Part shown: positions 15,401 through 30,400 of the stretch, piece by piece | Layout: the number at the start of each line of letters is the position of its first letter | Position numbering within the stretch: the stretch's first letter is position 1 | Source: Luscinia megarhynchos | Lineage: Eukaryota > Chordata > Aves > Passeriformes > Turdidae | Assembly: GCA_034336665.1 (NCBI GenBank) | Contig: JAPFBE010000003.1 | Location: 59,005,352-59,069,351, forward strand | Reading direction: 5' to 3' | DNA length: 64,000 bases | Translations under genes and position numbers: made by a program | The notes under the pieces: generated by a model | Database searches by the model: none | Told to the model about the DNA's origin: nothing | The model's input: only the letters and a program-made list of their open reading frames with translations

Positions 15401-18400
15401 GGGTTTGGCTGCCAAGGGGCTCAGCCCCAGCTCAGGTGGTGCCAGATGACTGACAGAGTGGCTCCTGGATGGCCAGGCAGGCAAGTTTCCTTAACACTGC
15501 AGCTCTGCTTAACCTAAATTGCATTCACTGGAGGTAGGGTTCCAGCTCACTTCCTCCAGGTGAAGGATCTACAGGGCCCTCCTGGTGTATATTCAATACA
15601 CAGTATATACAAATAATGCTCTGAGAGTTAAACTCAAGCACGAGACACTCTAGTGATGAGTCCATCTTCACTTCCAGCTGCACTGGAGATGACACCAACT
15701 GAATGCTCACAGGACCTTCCTTAATCAATGGCTGCCAGGCAGTGCCCAGGCAGCCAGAGCTCCTGCACCACCTGGGGACTACCTGGCTGCTCACACAGAA
15801 TCATTCACATTGGAAAAGATCCCTATGATCATAAAGTCCAGCCATTAAGGCAGCACTCAACCATTTCCCTAAGCACCACGTGTACATGTTTTTAAATATC
15901 ACCAGGGTATTTAAACCACTTATTCAACCACTTCCCTGGGCAGCCTGTACCGATGCTTGGCCATCCTTTTGGTGAAGGAATTTTTCACTTGTGCCCATTT
16001 CCTGTTCTCCTGTGTTTCAGAGGGTTTGGGCCTGCTTTTGCAAAACCAAATTTACTTTTAATGGAAAAGAGCACTCAAAAGCACAATTCATTTCACCCTA
16101 AGCAAAAAAAGGTATAGACAGGGAAGGTGAAGGAAGGGAAGAGATGTGTGTCATTCATAACTGAATATACCTTAAGATAAAAAATCAGATTAAATGGGAA
16201 GACAGGAACCCTGACAACCCCCTGAGGAAAAGCAAGGCCCATAACTGAGGACCTTGCACTGCAAAGGTCTGATGTGTCTGTTGTTGATTTAGGCTCAAAG
16301 AGAATCAAAGTGTCTAGTCTGTCAGAAACAGGCAGAGATCTAAAGTTGTGCAGTCCTCAGAATTCCTGAGGAATCGAAGGAGGTGGGTGTGTGTGTAGGC
16401 ATCCACACCAGGAAAAACAGCAAGCCAAACACCAATATCTAGAGACAAATACTGGCAACATATTAAGGGAAAGAGCTATGCCTAAAGCCAAATGGGAAGA
16501 AACAAAACGAAAAATACAAGAAAAGCTGGAATCAGTGACAAAGCACTAAAATATCTGTACCTTAGAGAACAGTCTGGGCAAATGATGAAGGAACTGGAGC
16601 CACTAGCATGGGACAGAAGTCCTTCTTTAAAGGTCACAGAGGAGGAAAAAGCAATCAATCAGGCTAAGAATACAGGTGAGTAATTTCAGAAGCCAAAGAT
16701 AAAAAAGGTAGAGGTGACTAAACAGCATTCTGTGTTAATTATCTGATAGAATCAGTTAGGATCAGTTAAAAACAAATAAATGGGGTAGAGTGAATGGGCA
16801 AGGCAGGAACTTCACGGCCAATGGAATTAATTATATCAGGACTTAGGCTGTATCTAAATCTGACACTAAGCAGGTATTCTTGGGAAATAGGTCTTTACAA
16901 CAGATCTCCACATTTAAGTAGGACTATGCTAAATAGAAGAAGTCCTCATTATTTACATGTGGGATAGACTTCTACTAATCAACAAAATAAATGGGTGGAT
17001 ATGTAATTTAGATTCTGTTTTTACAATTAGTCTTGGATTGAATGATTAGATATTGATTCAGTTAGAGAACAAAAGCATGAAGTCATTTTATAATTCACAA
17101 CTTTCATTTCAAAGTATATGTTTTAAGAAGCTGGGAGGTCTACAGGACAAAATTTCTCACAGAATAAGGTGTGGAAGAGGCTTGAATTTTTCACAGAATC
17201 CTAAAATCACTGAGGTTGGAAGAGACCTTTGGATGTCATTTTGTCCTACCCTCTGCTCAACTGGGGCTGCCTTGAGACAGCTGTCCCAGAACTTTTGAAT
17301 ATGTTCAAGAATGGAGAATCCACAACCTGCCTGGGTAACCTGTGCTCATGTTCAGCCACTCTCAGAGTACAAAAGTGTTCAGTAGGAACCTCCTGTGGTT
17401 CAGTTTGTGCCCATTGTCTTGAAGTCAAAAGTTTCAAGTAAAAACTTGAAAAAAATAGCAACTGAAGCCAAATCTTTCCAGAGCCCTAAACCAGGAAAAA
17501 AATGCAAACAAATAAGAAAATATTAAATAAAAACCCAAACAAACAAAACAGAAGGACAAGTAGATCAGGAATTTTAGGTAATAGGTTTCAACTTTTACTT
17601 ACTACTTTTGATCTTCAAGAAGCATCTCTTTTCTTTGCATTTCTTCTTGTCTTTTTTTAACTTCAAGTCTCTCTGCCTAGAGCATTAAAACCAGGAAAAA
17701 ATACTTGAGGTTTCCAAAAAATCAAAACCAAACATCAATCATTACAATTCCAACATTTTAATATTTTGGTTTTCAAAAGATCTATAGCAGTTGGGTACAG
17801 AAGTGACCCAATCTCAAATTTAAAGGTACTCACTCATGAACAAGCATCTCCTAGTCAAGAGAACTGTTTAAATTAGAAAATGACATGGTGCTCCTAGTGC
17901 CCAAAAGGCCTTGTGAGCCTTCACAGCCCTGCTGGGGGACATCTCAGGGTGCAACTGATGCAACCTTGGTCCTGCACGAAGGCACAGGACCTAAACCACT
18001 GCACCAAAGCAGATGATAGCCCTGTGGCACTGACTGCAGCAATGTGAGTACATGTGGCTCACAGACCTGACCTGCAGGAGCACTGGGTGCTGTCCAGTTG
18101 AATATGTGCTATGACAGATGAAAGTGGGAGACATTTGTGCTTAACCAGCATTCTTCTGCCTCAGATACCACATCTGCTGCAAGAGCCAACCAAATCCTTG
18201 ACACATAAAACTCCTCTGTAAATCTGAATACTGCACAAATGATTAAGTCCTTTAATACAAAATTGCACATAATTTCCCAGGGAGGTATCACCTAAGCTGC
18301 TCAAATCCCAAATTCAAGTAGAATAAAACAAAAAACTACAGAACTTGCTGCAACAGCAGCACCGTGCAGTTCAAGCTAAATTCCAATGGAAAGGAGGCCA

Positions 18401-21400
18401 GACACATTTTTGTTTTGCCTCACAGGATGCAGTTAGGTCCAGTGGGAAGAGCAGTTAAAAGGCAGTTCGGTGTATGACAAGCACAAATTAGAAGTGCCAA
18501 CCTGAGATTTCAGCCTGCTATACTTTGAACTCCCACACTGCAGTTGGTGGGGGGATGCTCCAGCAAGAGCTCCCAGGAAATGATCACAACAACTCACATA
18601 TGGAGCAAAATACAGCCTCAGACTGTCACTCTGCTCATTGCCCACCCTCAAAATGAAAAAAAGTAATTGCTTGGTAACCCAGCAACCAGGCATTGCTCTG
18701 AACAAAGTGCCCTGGAAATTTCAGTCAATACCTTGCAGAGATGAGAAGGGAGGTATAGGTGAAAATGCCCCAAATCAGGGCAAGAACACTGCCTGAGCAG
18801 AGGTACTGTGCAAGGACAGGGAGAACAAGGAGAGGGAAATATGTAAGGGGGTAAGGGATGTTAAGAACAGGGCTGAAGCCCCCAGTTCCATAATCTTTTT
18901 CCTGTCCTGCAATGAAAAGCGTTTCAGAAAAATTACAATTCTACTGGCAGTTACTCAATTACTTTGCCTTTAGCAATTTCAGGATGTGTATTTTTTAATT
19001 GGATAAAGAACAACTGTCTGAAAGAGATTTGCAAAACAAGTGCAAATTTCTCCTTTGCCAGCATTGGATTAAGAAAGAAAATCCTTTCAGATGTCTGCAG
19101 ATAGGAAAAGGGCCACTATGTTGTGTGATGATATAAACTGCTGGAAGGCAAAATACTTAGAAGCTGTTATTTGGAAAAAGGCAGAGAGAAATAAATAAAA
19201 GGAGGAAGGCAAACCTCTGAGTAAGATGTCCTGTTTACTCATTTGACATGCAGAGACAGTGACAGAACGTATGACATACTGATGCAATTCAAAAATTTAA
19301 CCAAACTGTAGTAAGGAGCATCACTACACATTATGGGTGATTTTAGTGTTCAGGGGATATATTGTTCAGTCCTAACCTAGAAACAGATGTGTTTTAGGCA
19401 AAAAAACTCCCACTCATTTCTGCAGCTTCACAGTTTACAGGAAAAGAAAGGAAAGAGGTGGAAAAGATATCTTATGGCTTGTGTTATTATCAAAGGTGAT
19501 GCTGGCACCCTTGAGACACCAGCCACAGCTCCCAGGCTTTTCCTCAACACAGCCCAATACTGCAAGCTGATGCCATCACCTCTGAAAAGGCACTGGATGT
19601 GGGATCCAACATCATATTGCAAGGCTCCTGAAAATTCAAAAAATGGAATTCAAAAAGTTCCAAAAAAAATCCAAAGCTCACAGGACTTGTTGTGGTCTAG
19701 CTAGTGACATCAAGAGAACAATGATATTAACTTTGATAAATACAAACCTTCAGTATCAATCCTGTCTCCCACTGAATGAAAAAAAGGAATATCCTACAGC
19801 TATTCTACCAGCAGAATGGCACCTGAAGAAAACTCTAGTATCTCAAAATTACTCACTTGTGGCTGGCGTGACTATTTTTCACTCTGGAAATTTACCCTAG
19901 GACACCTGCTTAAGGATGCATACAAGTGACAGGCAACAGGACGGGGACATTCTCTAACTGATGACAATCTATCAGCAGACATTGCCAAAGCACTCCACAT
20001 TTGGCACCATGTTCAAAAAGCCAAGAGTGGAACAGCTGCGATATTGAAGGTAAACACATTGAAAAATGTTAGCAGAAGGTCTGTAAAGTGCCCGGTTTTA
20101 ACAAATTCCTGAAAAAAGGCCGCTCATGCTGATTAACACAGTCAAATTAAAGAGCACATGATTTGATACAGAATAAAACAAAATTACAGTTTATCCTAAA
20201 TAAGACAGTTTCTGAAGTTGGCAGGACTGTTTACTACATAACATAACAGAAAAAAACATTGCATGCAGTAGAATTACACTGAGCCTTTTCACTTCAAATT
20301 GTTTGCATTTCTAATATTCAGTCAAGACCTAAAATACACAAGGAAAGGCTAAACACAGGGTAACAGCAATAGAAATGCAGTGACAGGAAACAATGCACTG
20401 AAGTCAACCAATTTTACATACAACACAAATGATATAAGTTTAAAAACCAAGAAGCCAAGTATCAGCTGCTTGCTTATTTTTTGGGGGAATTTTGACAGTC
20501 CTTTCACCCAACAGACACAAAGGAAATTATGATCCAGTTTGGTCAAACACTGTGATGTGAAGGGCTGCACAAAAGATACCAATTCCAGACATCTATTACT
20601 AAAGAGCAAATAATAAAAAACTAACTCTCATGTACTTCAACACTTTCTGCAGATTAGACAAATATCTTACAGAAAAGGAATTCCCTGCTCATGTTACAAA
20701 GTCTTTTCCGAACTATTTCACTGAGCACTCAGATCATTAGCTTCGAATTCCCAAACTCAGGCAGCCCACAGTTGAACAAACCCCAGCAGTCCCAGGACAA
20801 GCTGCCTCTCGTGGAGTGCACGGAAGACCCGAGTATTTGCTCACACAAGGTGGCTCTGTGGAGCACAGAATGAAGAATCTTTCCTCTCTCTGGAAGCTGG
20901 AGAGAGACAAGGTAGATGCCAAGCTGGTCTTCCAGCAGCTAATAAGCCCAAGGTTAGTTAAAAAATGACAGAGAGAGGCAGGTGGACTCGTACAAATAGT
21001 GAGGCAGACCTTCCATATTTGGGTACTGCTTTGGCAGACACACAGTTCCCACTTGCTCACAAAGATAATGGGAAAGGGGATGCTGCTTTTCTCTGAAAAA
21101 AACAGCATTAAAACTAACATAAACAGATCCTAAGCTCACTAGCAGCACTGGCTTCCAGCACATCATCCTTACAATCAAGGAAGAACTGGGCTGAGTATCA
21201 GCACCCGTTCTAGTCATCGCACATTAGTCTGTAGGGCTTTGCCATTCATGTCTGTTGGCAAAGAAGCTTTCCAGCTGTGAAAGTTCCAGGGCTCCTGCTG
21301 ATAAAGCTGGCTAGCTATTATCTCCTCTCAGACTGTCACACAATTTGGGTTTTATTGAATGAATAATAACCTTGAGCAAAAGAAGGGCTGGCCAGCAAGA

Positions 21401-24400
21401 AAAGATGGCTTGTGAACTTGCAGAAAGACGTGCTGCCAGCCAATGCCCCACAGGTGCAGTTGAATACAAATCTATCACTTCAAATAAAAAGCTCCTTTCC
21501 TTTGGTAAACAGAGCACAGCACTGGTTGTATAGCACCAGTAGGATCTGTGTCATGCTCAGGTCTTGGGAGCCTTTCATCTGTAGACAGGGTGAGATGGCC
21601 AAATTGACACCTTCCAGGGGCTTTTCAGCATGCTCTCCTTAAACACAAGGTTGAATTTTTAATATCTAATCATCTTCCAAGAAGAAATCTTCATCAGCTC
21701 ACTCACTATTGTGGAAGACAATCTGAATAAACAAATTCAAACTAAGAGTTCGCTTTCATGCACCTCTGTTTTGTTTGATTGCTTTGTGGGTATATGTTTA
21801 TTTAGTCAAATTAGACAATCTGTTTGGCAAAGATGTTTGCTGCAATGTTGCATCCTCCTTCAGAAAAAAATGGATATTTAGTTTTACTATCTGCAACATC
21901 TATAAAGATTTTATAATCTGCGGGAGTGAAAGTAAGGAAATTAAAGAGCATGAAAACAAACCTGATATATCATTATATTTTCCAGGTGTAACTAGAAATT
22001 ATAGCAGTCTTGTAACATTTTTCTTGTCTGATGCCCATGGGCAAACAACATATATTAAATAATTAATCCACTCTCTTCCACTGCTATCATCACTGCATCT
22101 GGAGCTATACATGAGATGGTAACAGCTAATGACATTTTCAGGTGATAATATTTATTGTCCTGTAAGCTATTGTGTATGATCTTATGCCCAAAGTATAATA
22201 CTAACCACTGAGAGACCAGGAACAGACTAACCCTTACCCAGAGGCAATTACAGTTATTTTTGTTTATGTGTGCCCTTGTATGCCAACCACTATCGACGAT
22301 TTTTTAATTAACTCTCAACATTCAGTTTCTGCACAGAAAATAATTTTTACTATTGTGGAGACAAAACTTGCAAACCTGAAATCTCCCTTTCTCTCCTTGT
22401 TAATGAGCACATCAGTATCATGCTCCCTCTCCTTTCATTTTTCATTTAAATTCCACACCACATTCTCAAGCAAGTACTACTTGGTTGCCGCCAAGGTGAT
22501 ACAAATGAACTTTTACAAAGGCTTGTGCAGCACAAAGGACAAGAAGATGCTTTGTGAGAATAACTAGAGAAAGCAAACAAATTCAAAATAATAAAAGAAA
22601 ATTTGAAAGTGATTTATCATTGGTGTCAATATATGGAGAATATTAGAGGGAAGAGTGATCAGACATATTAGCAAGACACTTGTGTGTTCAGGCCATAGAA
22701 GGGCTGGATGGGCAGCTGAATTTCAGGGTGCTCTCAGCACAATGCAGGTAGGCTGCACTGACGTTTCCATGATTCGGATATTTTTTCCATCCTGACAGGC
22801 TGGATTTTCTAGTATTCTTCCCATGTGCACAGGCAATTATGGATTTCTATACGGTCTTTGTGCCAACTGCTACAATCCAATCTTAGAGAGGGAGCTCATG
22901 CCAAAGTGAACCAGATAACCTGCACACAGTTTACTCCTGACCTTTGTGTTCTCCCTTTCTGCTAACTCTGTCAGATAGATGCAACTGAAAGGCTGGAGTT
23001 TCTGATGAGCCAAAGGAACACTTGAGCCCCCAAAAACCCTGGGCAGGCATCCTTCAGTCAGCTACAAAGAGTAGGAGGACTACAGTTCCTAGTTCCTCAA
23101 TATCATCCAGGGCTACCACTTAATTTAATTAGCCAGCTCCATGTAGCAAAATCAAGCATCAAAACATGAACTGTTATGTGGCTTCAAGGCTGCAGTAACC
23201 AGATTTACCTTCTCTCTTTGAATTGCTTTCTTTTTCAGGATTTCAGCTTCTTCAGCTGCCTTTCTTGCTTTTACATATTCTTCTCTCTTGTGCTGTGTGA
23301 CATAAACAGAGGAAGTTATTTTACATATTTATGTATACAATGAACACATAAGGTAACTTGACTCCTATAGTGCCCCATCTTTCAAATCCAAAGTGTGTTA
23401 GGGGAAAGTTTCTGGATTTTTTTTCCCTTAAAATAAGACTCTGACTAATGCAGGCTATGCAACAGCTACTCCAAAATTGGCGTTAAGAAGGCTGAGAAAT
23501 CTAGGACTGATAAATGGGCATCCATGTGAGGACTCACACAGCTGACTGATAACTTACAAGCATTTCTACCTCTTGTAACAGGAACAACATTTCCACATAA
23601 GCACGGGACAGGGTGGTACATTGATCAATTAGTCCAGGCGTAAGCAGCACGCTGGAAGGCACAGCACAGAATTTCAGTGGCTTTACAGCTGTTCTGGCTG
23701 TTCTTTGAGATATCATCTGTGATACAGATTGCTATGTATTTATGGAAAGATTTCTCATTTTCTTTGGTGCAGAACATTAGTTTCTGATTTTCTGCTGCTT
23801 CCTCCAGGTTTCATGACTTTCTCCTGTCAAGCAGCTGTGAGTTCATTTTATAGTCATAGGAAACACTACAGGAAAAGCTTTCTTTTTGGGTTCAAAAAAA
23901 TAAATAAATACATATATTCGTACAGACCTTTTTCTGGTATTTAGATTGCATGAGAAACATTTGCTGGTTTTGTCGTACTCGAGCCTCTGATTCGTTTCCA
24001 CCTTAAAAAAACCCCAAAGATATAAATAGCATTTTGTATGAGCATTTTAACTACAAATGCCAGTCAATTCACAATACAGCAATATAACACATTGGATGTA
24101 TATATATACAGGAAATTTTTCATAATTACAATAGCTGTCTGACATTAAAGAGAACAGATAGGAGACCTTTTTGATCATTTCTTTCATCCATCAAAAGCAC
24201 TTGCCTATTATTTGCAAATCACCCATTGTATCATCCACTCTACCAACAAATATGTCCCCACAATATATGATCAGTTTACTGAGGAACTATTCAATTTTCA
24301 GAAAATCAGTCATGCTTTGCAGGTGAGTTTTCATTTTCACATCCAGCTATCCTCACCTTTGCTCAGTTTGTCACACACATACAGTCAGAAATTCTATTGC

Positions 24401-27400
24401 GAAAAAGTTTCTCTTTTATCAAATTTAGGATCTTGGACTCTGCCAGCTCTAACAGAATGCTACCATTTTAATATTTTCTAAGTAATGTATTGGGGCTCAA
24501 GGAAGAATTCCCCTTCTGAAATGGAAGTAAAAGCCTTTTCCCACAGATCTCACATTTATATCCAGGTAGTAGAAGATGTCCTTTCCCAAAGACATGGACT
24601 CTCTTTTGTGAACATCTAAAGCTCTGGCCATAATGTTTAGCCTGCAATAAAAAGAAACAAAACCTCCCCAAACTAAAAGACCAACCACACAAAGAAAATT
24701 ATATTAGGTCTTAAGAGATGGAGGGAGTGACTTTGATTCTATTACTCTGCTCTACTTTCCAAAATATTTTCTTGCTGTAGGAAAGGAAATAATTTATTTC
24801 CTTCAGTTGTTGCAAAAATAACAGCAGCCCTCACTCCTATTCTGAAGATGGGTGCTGTATTTTCCTAATTTATTGTTTTTGTGAGAAATTCTTCTCTATG
24901 TGACTCCTAATTCTATAGAAGCAGCTGGACCAATCTGTGCTATCTTAGGTCTCTGATATCCTGGGCTGTATCAAAAGCGGCATGGGCAGCCAGTTGAGGG
25001 AATGTGATTCTGCTCCTCTGTTCTGCTCTGCTGAGACCCCACCTGCAGACCTGCAGTGCTTCATCCAGCTCTGGAGTCTCCAATATAAGGACATGGACCT
25101 GCTGGATTGAGTCCATGAGCCAAAGATAATCTGAGGGCTAGAGCACCTCTCCTGACGACAGGTTGAAAGAGCCAGGACTGCTCCCCCAGGAGAAGAGAAA
25201 GCTCCAGGGAGATCTCTTAGCATCCTTTCAGTATCTGTAGGGGCCTACAGGAGAGCTGGAGAGGGAATTTTTGCAAGCGCATATAGTAGTAGAAAAAGGA
25301 ACAATGGCTTTAGATTGGAAGAGGAGAGATTTAGATTGAATATGCTAAAGAAATGTTTCACTATGAGGCACTGAGGCACTGGCACAGATTGGCCAGAAAA
25401 GCTGTGGATGTCCCCTCTCTGGAAGTGTTCAAGGCCAGGTTGGACTGGGCCTGGTCTAGTGGAAGGTATCCCTGTCTCTGGCACGGTGGTTAAAACTAAA
25501 TGATATTTAAGTTTCCTTCAGACCCAAACTATTCTATGGAATGTAAAACAACTATACTGGACCCTTCAGGAGGGATCACTCTTGTCTAAAGGCAGCTCTC
25601 TCCATTTACTACTGGAAAGTAACTAATCTTTAGAAGCTTTTGTGACATTCAGTGAACGGGAGATCAGTTCTCTAAGTGTGGCAACATTTCTATGGACACA
25701 AATAAATCCCTAAGATAAGTTCTCAAGAGAGAGTGGCCATACAAGCAATATATAGAGTGGGTATACAAGCAATAAGTTTAGAGTAGCAATAAGCATACAG
25801 CTGGCTTTGTCGACTTTCTCTTCCCCAGGTCTGGAAAATAAAACTGCTGCTAAACAGGTTTCAAAACCTCTTGGATGCCTAATCTTTCTTTTTTTTTTTA
25901 GCCTTGTATTGGAAAAAATTTCTTTTTGTGCATGGAAGTTTTTTCTAGGTACTGATGGACATCATCTCGGAACAAACATTTTTCTGGTCATGATTAGAAA
26001 TTGCCTATAGCCTTTCAGCCAGGTATAATTCATTCAAGTTGGCTTGGCTGTAACGTGTCAAATGCTTCACTGAGGTCAGAGGGTGTTGTGCTCACATATA
26101 ATAGTACCAGAAAAGAGACTATTGCATTTATCAGGCATGATTTATTGCTCTACTCATGGCTTATGGAAGAGAGTAGAACTTGCATCCTTCATTGTTCTCA
26201 TCTCTCCATGATGCCTGAAAGTTTGCCAGTCAAATATTACAGAGTTGAAATCCAGAATACTTATTTCCCTATGGAAAGCAGAAGTGTTAAAAAACTTCAA
26301 CTTCAAGAAACTTCAACTTTATTTAGACTTTATTTAGTGATTTGGATTAGATATGTAGTCCCTTAAAATGACTCTGAGAAAATAACACAATACTTTTTTC
26401 CCTTAATGAGTATCCACAGTGATGAAATTAGAGATGTAATTTCAGCTCCAAACTTGTTCCTATGGGAATGTTCTAATAATCTTTGCACCTCAGTTCTTTT
26501 CAGAGGCACTAAACATAGTGCCTGTGTCTCAGTCTCCAGGAGTACAAGTGGCAGCTAGAGAGTGACTAATGACATCATACTTTCTTACTTTATTTTTTTC
26601 CTCTTAAGTTGCTCCCTTGCCAAGAAAGATTTTAAATGCAGTGGGGCCAGAAGCTGAGACTCCTGACACTCAGTCATTGCAGCTTTAAGGGACACCCTCA
26701 GTCACACAGCCAGCCTGCACACAGCAAACACACGAAATTTCTTTTTCCAGATTTCACTGTTTTCAGCAAAAAGTTCTATGGTCTTCTCGTCACAGAAATA
26801 AGTCTTCTGGGAACTACTCACAAGATCCTAGAAGCAGATGTTACACGTGAACTCACAAAGACTATGTCTGGCCACACAACAGCACATGATGGTGGAATCC
26901 AGGGCATTGCCACCACTGCAAACAACTGTGACTCAGCTGCAGGGCACAACATGTGGGACCAAGATCACCTTGAGCCAAAAATCTACTCTGGTTTGGAGCC
27001 AGATCAAATTCCTCTGTCTCCCACCTGCTGTCTATTTTTATACGCTGTACATCACCACAAACCTATCTTGTGTAGCCTGGCACAGAAAGAACTTAATTTG
27101 CAGGTCAAAGTAAACCACATCCTGCACTGTGCACCCCAAGTTCTCCTACAACATTCAAGGCAAGGAAGGACAGCTCTTATTTTATAAAATGTTTTTAAAC
27201 CAAGTCTGAAATATCACTAAATTCAATACTTTATAGTGGTTGCAATTCAAGGTATCTCCTATACTTGCCCTCACTCATCTAGGAAATATCTTTGTTATCT
27301 TAGCAAACACATCAGTTATGTCCAGGGTGTCTTAAGTTACTGCAGCTTTTTACCCTGATTTTCATTTACTGGCCTGTTGATATCTTTACAAAACTGGTAA

Positions 27401-30400
27401 TACAGGGCTTCACATACATGTAGCCTGAAAATGCTGAAGCTGCAGGGATCACTTTTGCCTCTTCAAGAGCCAGCAGTGAGGAAAGCACACATAGTGACAC
27501 AGAGGGTAACTGGAGGGTCTCCAACATGCTGTCCATCTGCACACTAATGACAAGTGTGTGCCCCCCTCAGAGACATCAACCACAGACAGTGTAAACAGCA
27601 GGAGAGCTAATCCACCTGTTTTCCCCAAATGTTACTACAGATTTTCTACTCTGATCTTGACAGATTTTTGAGTGACAATCTGTGCTGTTTTGTTTCAGAA
27701 ACATCTTCCTTGCCGTGATCATCAAGAAGCCCAGAGCACATACAATAGGCTCATGTCAAACCCTTATTGACAGTGAATCTCTTTTAGTAAGTGTGAGAAA
27801 AAGTGAAAAATATCTCATGTCTTGGAAAGTTAAATTTTGCAATTTTCAATTGCTGATTTACATGTCTTACCCAGTCTCTGTGGCACCAACATAATTGGCC
27901 CTGGCCTGTGTTCTTTCTTCCATTGCTCCAGGTCATCGAGCTCTTTCTTAGCAACTGAGCAGGTATAAAAAGAAATAAATATATGGAAGTTAGAGGAATA
28001 CTAAAAAGCAGCCATTACTGCTAATTGCATGTAATTATGAAGACCATCCAGGAACAAACTTGTTCTCAAGGGATGCAGACACCCCCACAAGAGGTTATGC
28101 AGTCACTGCAATGATCAGCTAATGAAGCAAACATTTTCCCCAACTTGAGACTGTAATGGAGAGCAATCCTAGGACACAACCTCAAAAGTAAAGACAAAAC
28201 CAGCTAGGAGACTGCTAATAGACTGCTTTTTTAACCCCTGGGAGCCTATAGGTAAGTGCCACAGTATTTACTTCCTGCAGGTAAAGCATAAGTTGTTACG
28301 ATGAAGATGTTATTGCTGCATAGAGGGAAATCCTTGTGGTGTAATGCTCCCCAGCAGGGAAATGAAAAGTAATTTTCCCTCCCAACCACATGCTCCCTAA
28401 ATAAAACCAGGAGGAATGCATGAATCAGCTTCAAATTAAGACACTTCACCATTGGCACCCACATGTGAGATGGGCAGCAAGCTCCCAGTGTAGTCAGTGG
28501 CCGTCAATACAGCTGGGGTGCAGCCATATGCTCTAGGATGGCTGATTTAACTTCTCTCTTTCTCCATTGACAGAGGAAAAAACACAACAATTCCTTTCAA
28601 TAGCAAGGCAAACAAAGCCTATGGAAAGTGGAGCTGTGTTTTGCACTAGCACTTCAGTTGGTCTAGGAGCTTATCTCACTACCCATGTATCCTAATGGCT
28701 GGCAATAGCTACTGGAGGCTAACACCAGCCCTCCTCTAAGAGGATAAAGCCAGTATTTGGGTAAGCTTCTACAGAGACCCAAAAGACAGAGAAACAGCTT
28801 TTTATTTCACCTTTAAAACAAGAATTTAAGTAGGGACTGCTTTCAGTGAGGTCCTATTTCTGCCAGCGTCCAAGCCAGAAATACTTGACATACTTCAGAC
28901 CTTTCACACTGGCACCACAGTGAAAACAGATCTTTATTAGACCAGCAGCACCTTTGCTGTTAACATCACAGTCAGGTCTAAGATGATCTGCTGCTATTCT
29001 TCCTTTAAAAAGATTATAGTTTGGTTCATGATAAGTCCATTTTCCTTCTTGCAACCAAAGGAAACCAAATCCACACCAGCCTGCTGGTAAAGCATTTCAG
29101 CCAAACTTATAATGTGTGAGAAGAAAGGATTTAACTGCACTGTTTCCTCAACGACTCAAGACATGAGAAGTTCTGACTCACACTCCTTCACCTTTCATGT
29201 CTTGCATAAATCAATGTCCAGGTGCGTAGGACTGCTGTACTCAGTCAGTCACCTCTGTGTTTATTTCACAGCTGACTCTTGCTGTAACTTTGCCAATAAA
29301 AGATTTCAACATATGCCTGATATTTCTGGTTCAGGTTCAGGGTGTTCCTGCTTAGCTACTTTCACCAGCAACACTCAAAGCCAAGCAAAAGTGAACATAT
29401 ATTCACAAATACTTTCCACCTAAAATGACTTTTACCAGCTTCAGCAAAAAACCCACCTACAATCCTTAAACGCCTGTTCAAGAACCAACAGCATCTGCAG
29501 CTGCTTTTGTTTCCACATAGGAGTATTTTTAAAATATTTTTATTAATATTGTTTTTCTTCCTCCTCCTACCCCTGAGACTGTTCAAAGTTCCCCAATATG
29601 AGTTCAATCCTGTAAAAGATAGTTTCTACAAGACTGTGCTGGAATTAGCTCTATCTTGAACAGCTCCTGCACTGAAATTACCAAAATCCTTCTGAACAAG
29701 ATTTATTCTGCATGAAGTGAAGTCAGATGATGAATCCATCTTAAGCTACATGATCATGGAGAATGCTCATAGCATTGACTTTACTGTCATAGCTGTATAT
29801 ATAAAAACATTGTAAAAATGAGGATAAAACTTGCAAGAGCAATAAAACGCTAAAACCCTAAAGTTATTCAAGTAGAAATAATGTGTTATGATATTAGACA
29901 ACTCAACTTACTTTGCTGCAACTGTTTTCTTCTGGTTGCATTTGGAGTTACCAAGACATATGGGCCAACACTAAAATGAAAGAATACACTCTTATTTTTC
30001 CTGTTTACACAAAATCAGGACTAGAAAGAGTACCTTCATCAGCAAAGTCCCTTTTCTGCTGTTGTAGGAAACAACTTAATAGAAAAACTAGTATTTATTC
30101 TGATTCAGCTCTCTAGAAATTTTTGATAACTACTCTAGAAATACTTGCTATATTTGGAATTGGCAGCAGATACCAAGGATAATATTTTCAAGAACTTTTA
30201 GCACAGACTTTGCTGTTCTTATTCAAGTCTTACTCTAAACTGCTGACCTCAAATCTCATGCATTTCAAATCAAATCACTTGCTGGAATCAAAATGTTCCA
30301 TGTGGAAGATCACTGTCTGCTGGGAAGAGCACTGGTGCTGACAGTCCCCCCCCTTACCTTGTGGGCACCAAGCACCTTGTGGACTTAGGCAGTCTGCCCA

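Larger units (their letters stand above)
6533..17602 (-). other. EPSTI1 intron 6 (large)
   Basis: About 11 kb of AT-rich intron. It holds an A17 tract (6658-6674), a T16 tract (11746-11761), a GC-richer patch at 14900-15500 that I cannot assign, and two antisense CR1 remnants (listed separately). No conserved exon is seen. The 140-codon minus frame ending at 6355 is exon 7 read through both splice sites. Confidence 0.75.

Noticed and set aside
26636..27187. 183-codon plus-strand frame in EPSTI1 intron 3
   Set aside because: No recognisable domain, and it lies antisense within an intron. One or a few frames of this size are expected by chance in 64 kb read six ways.
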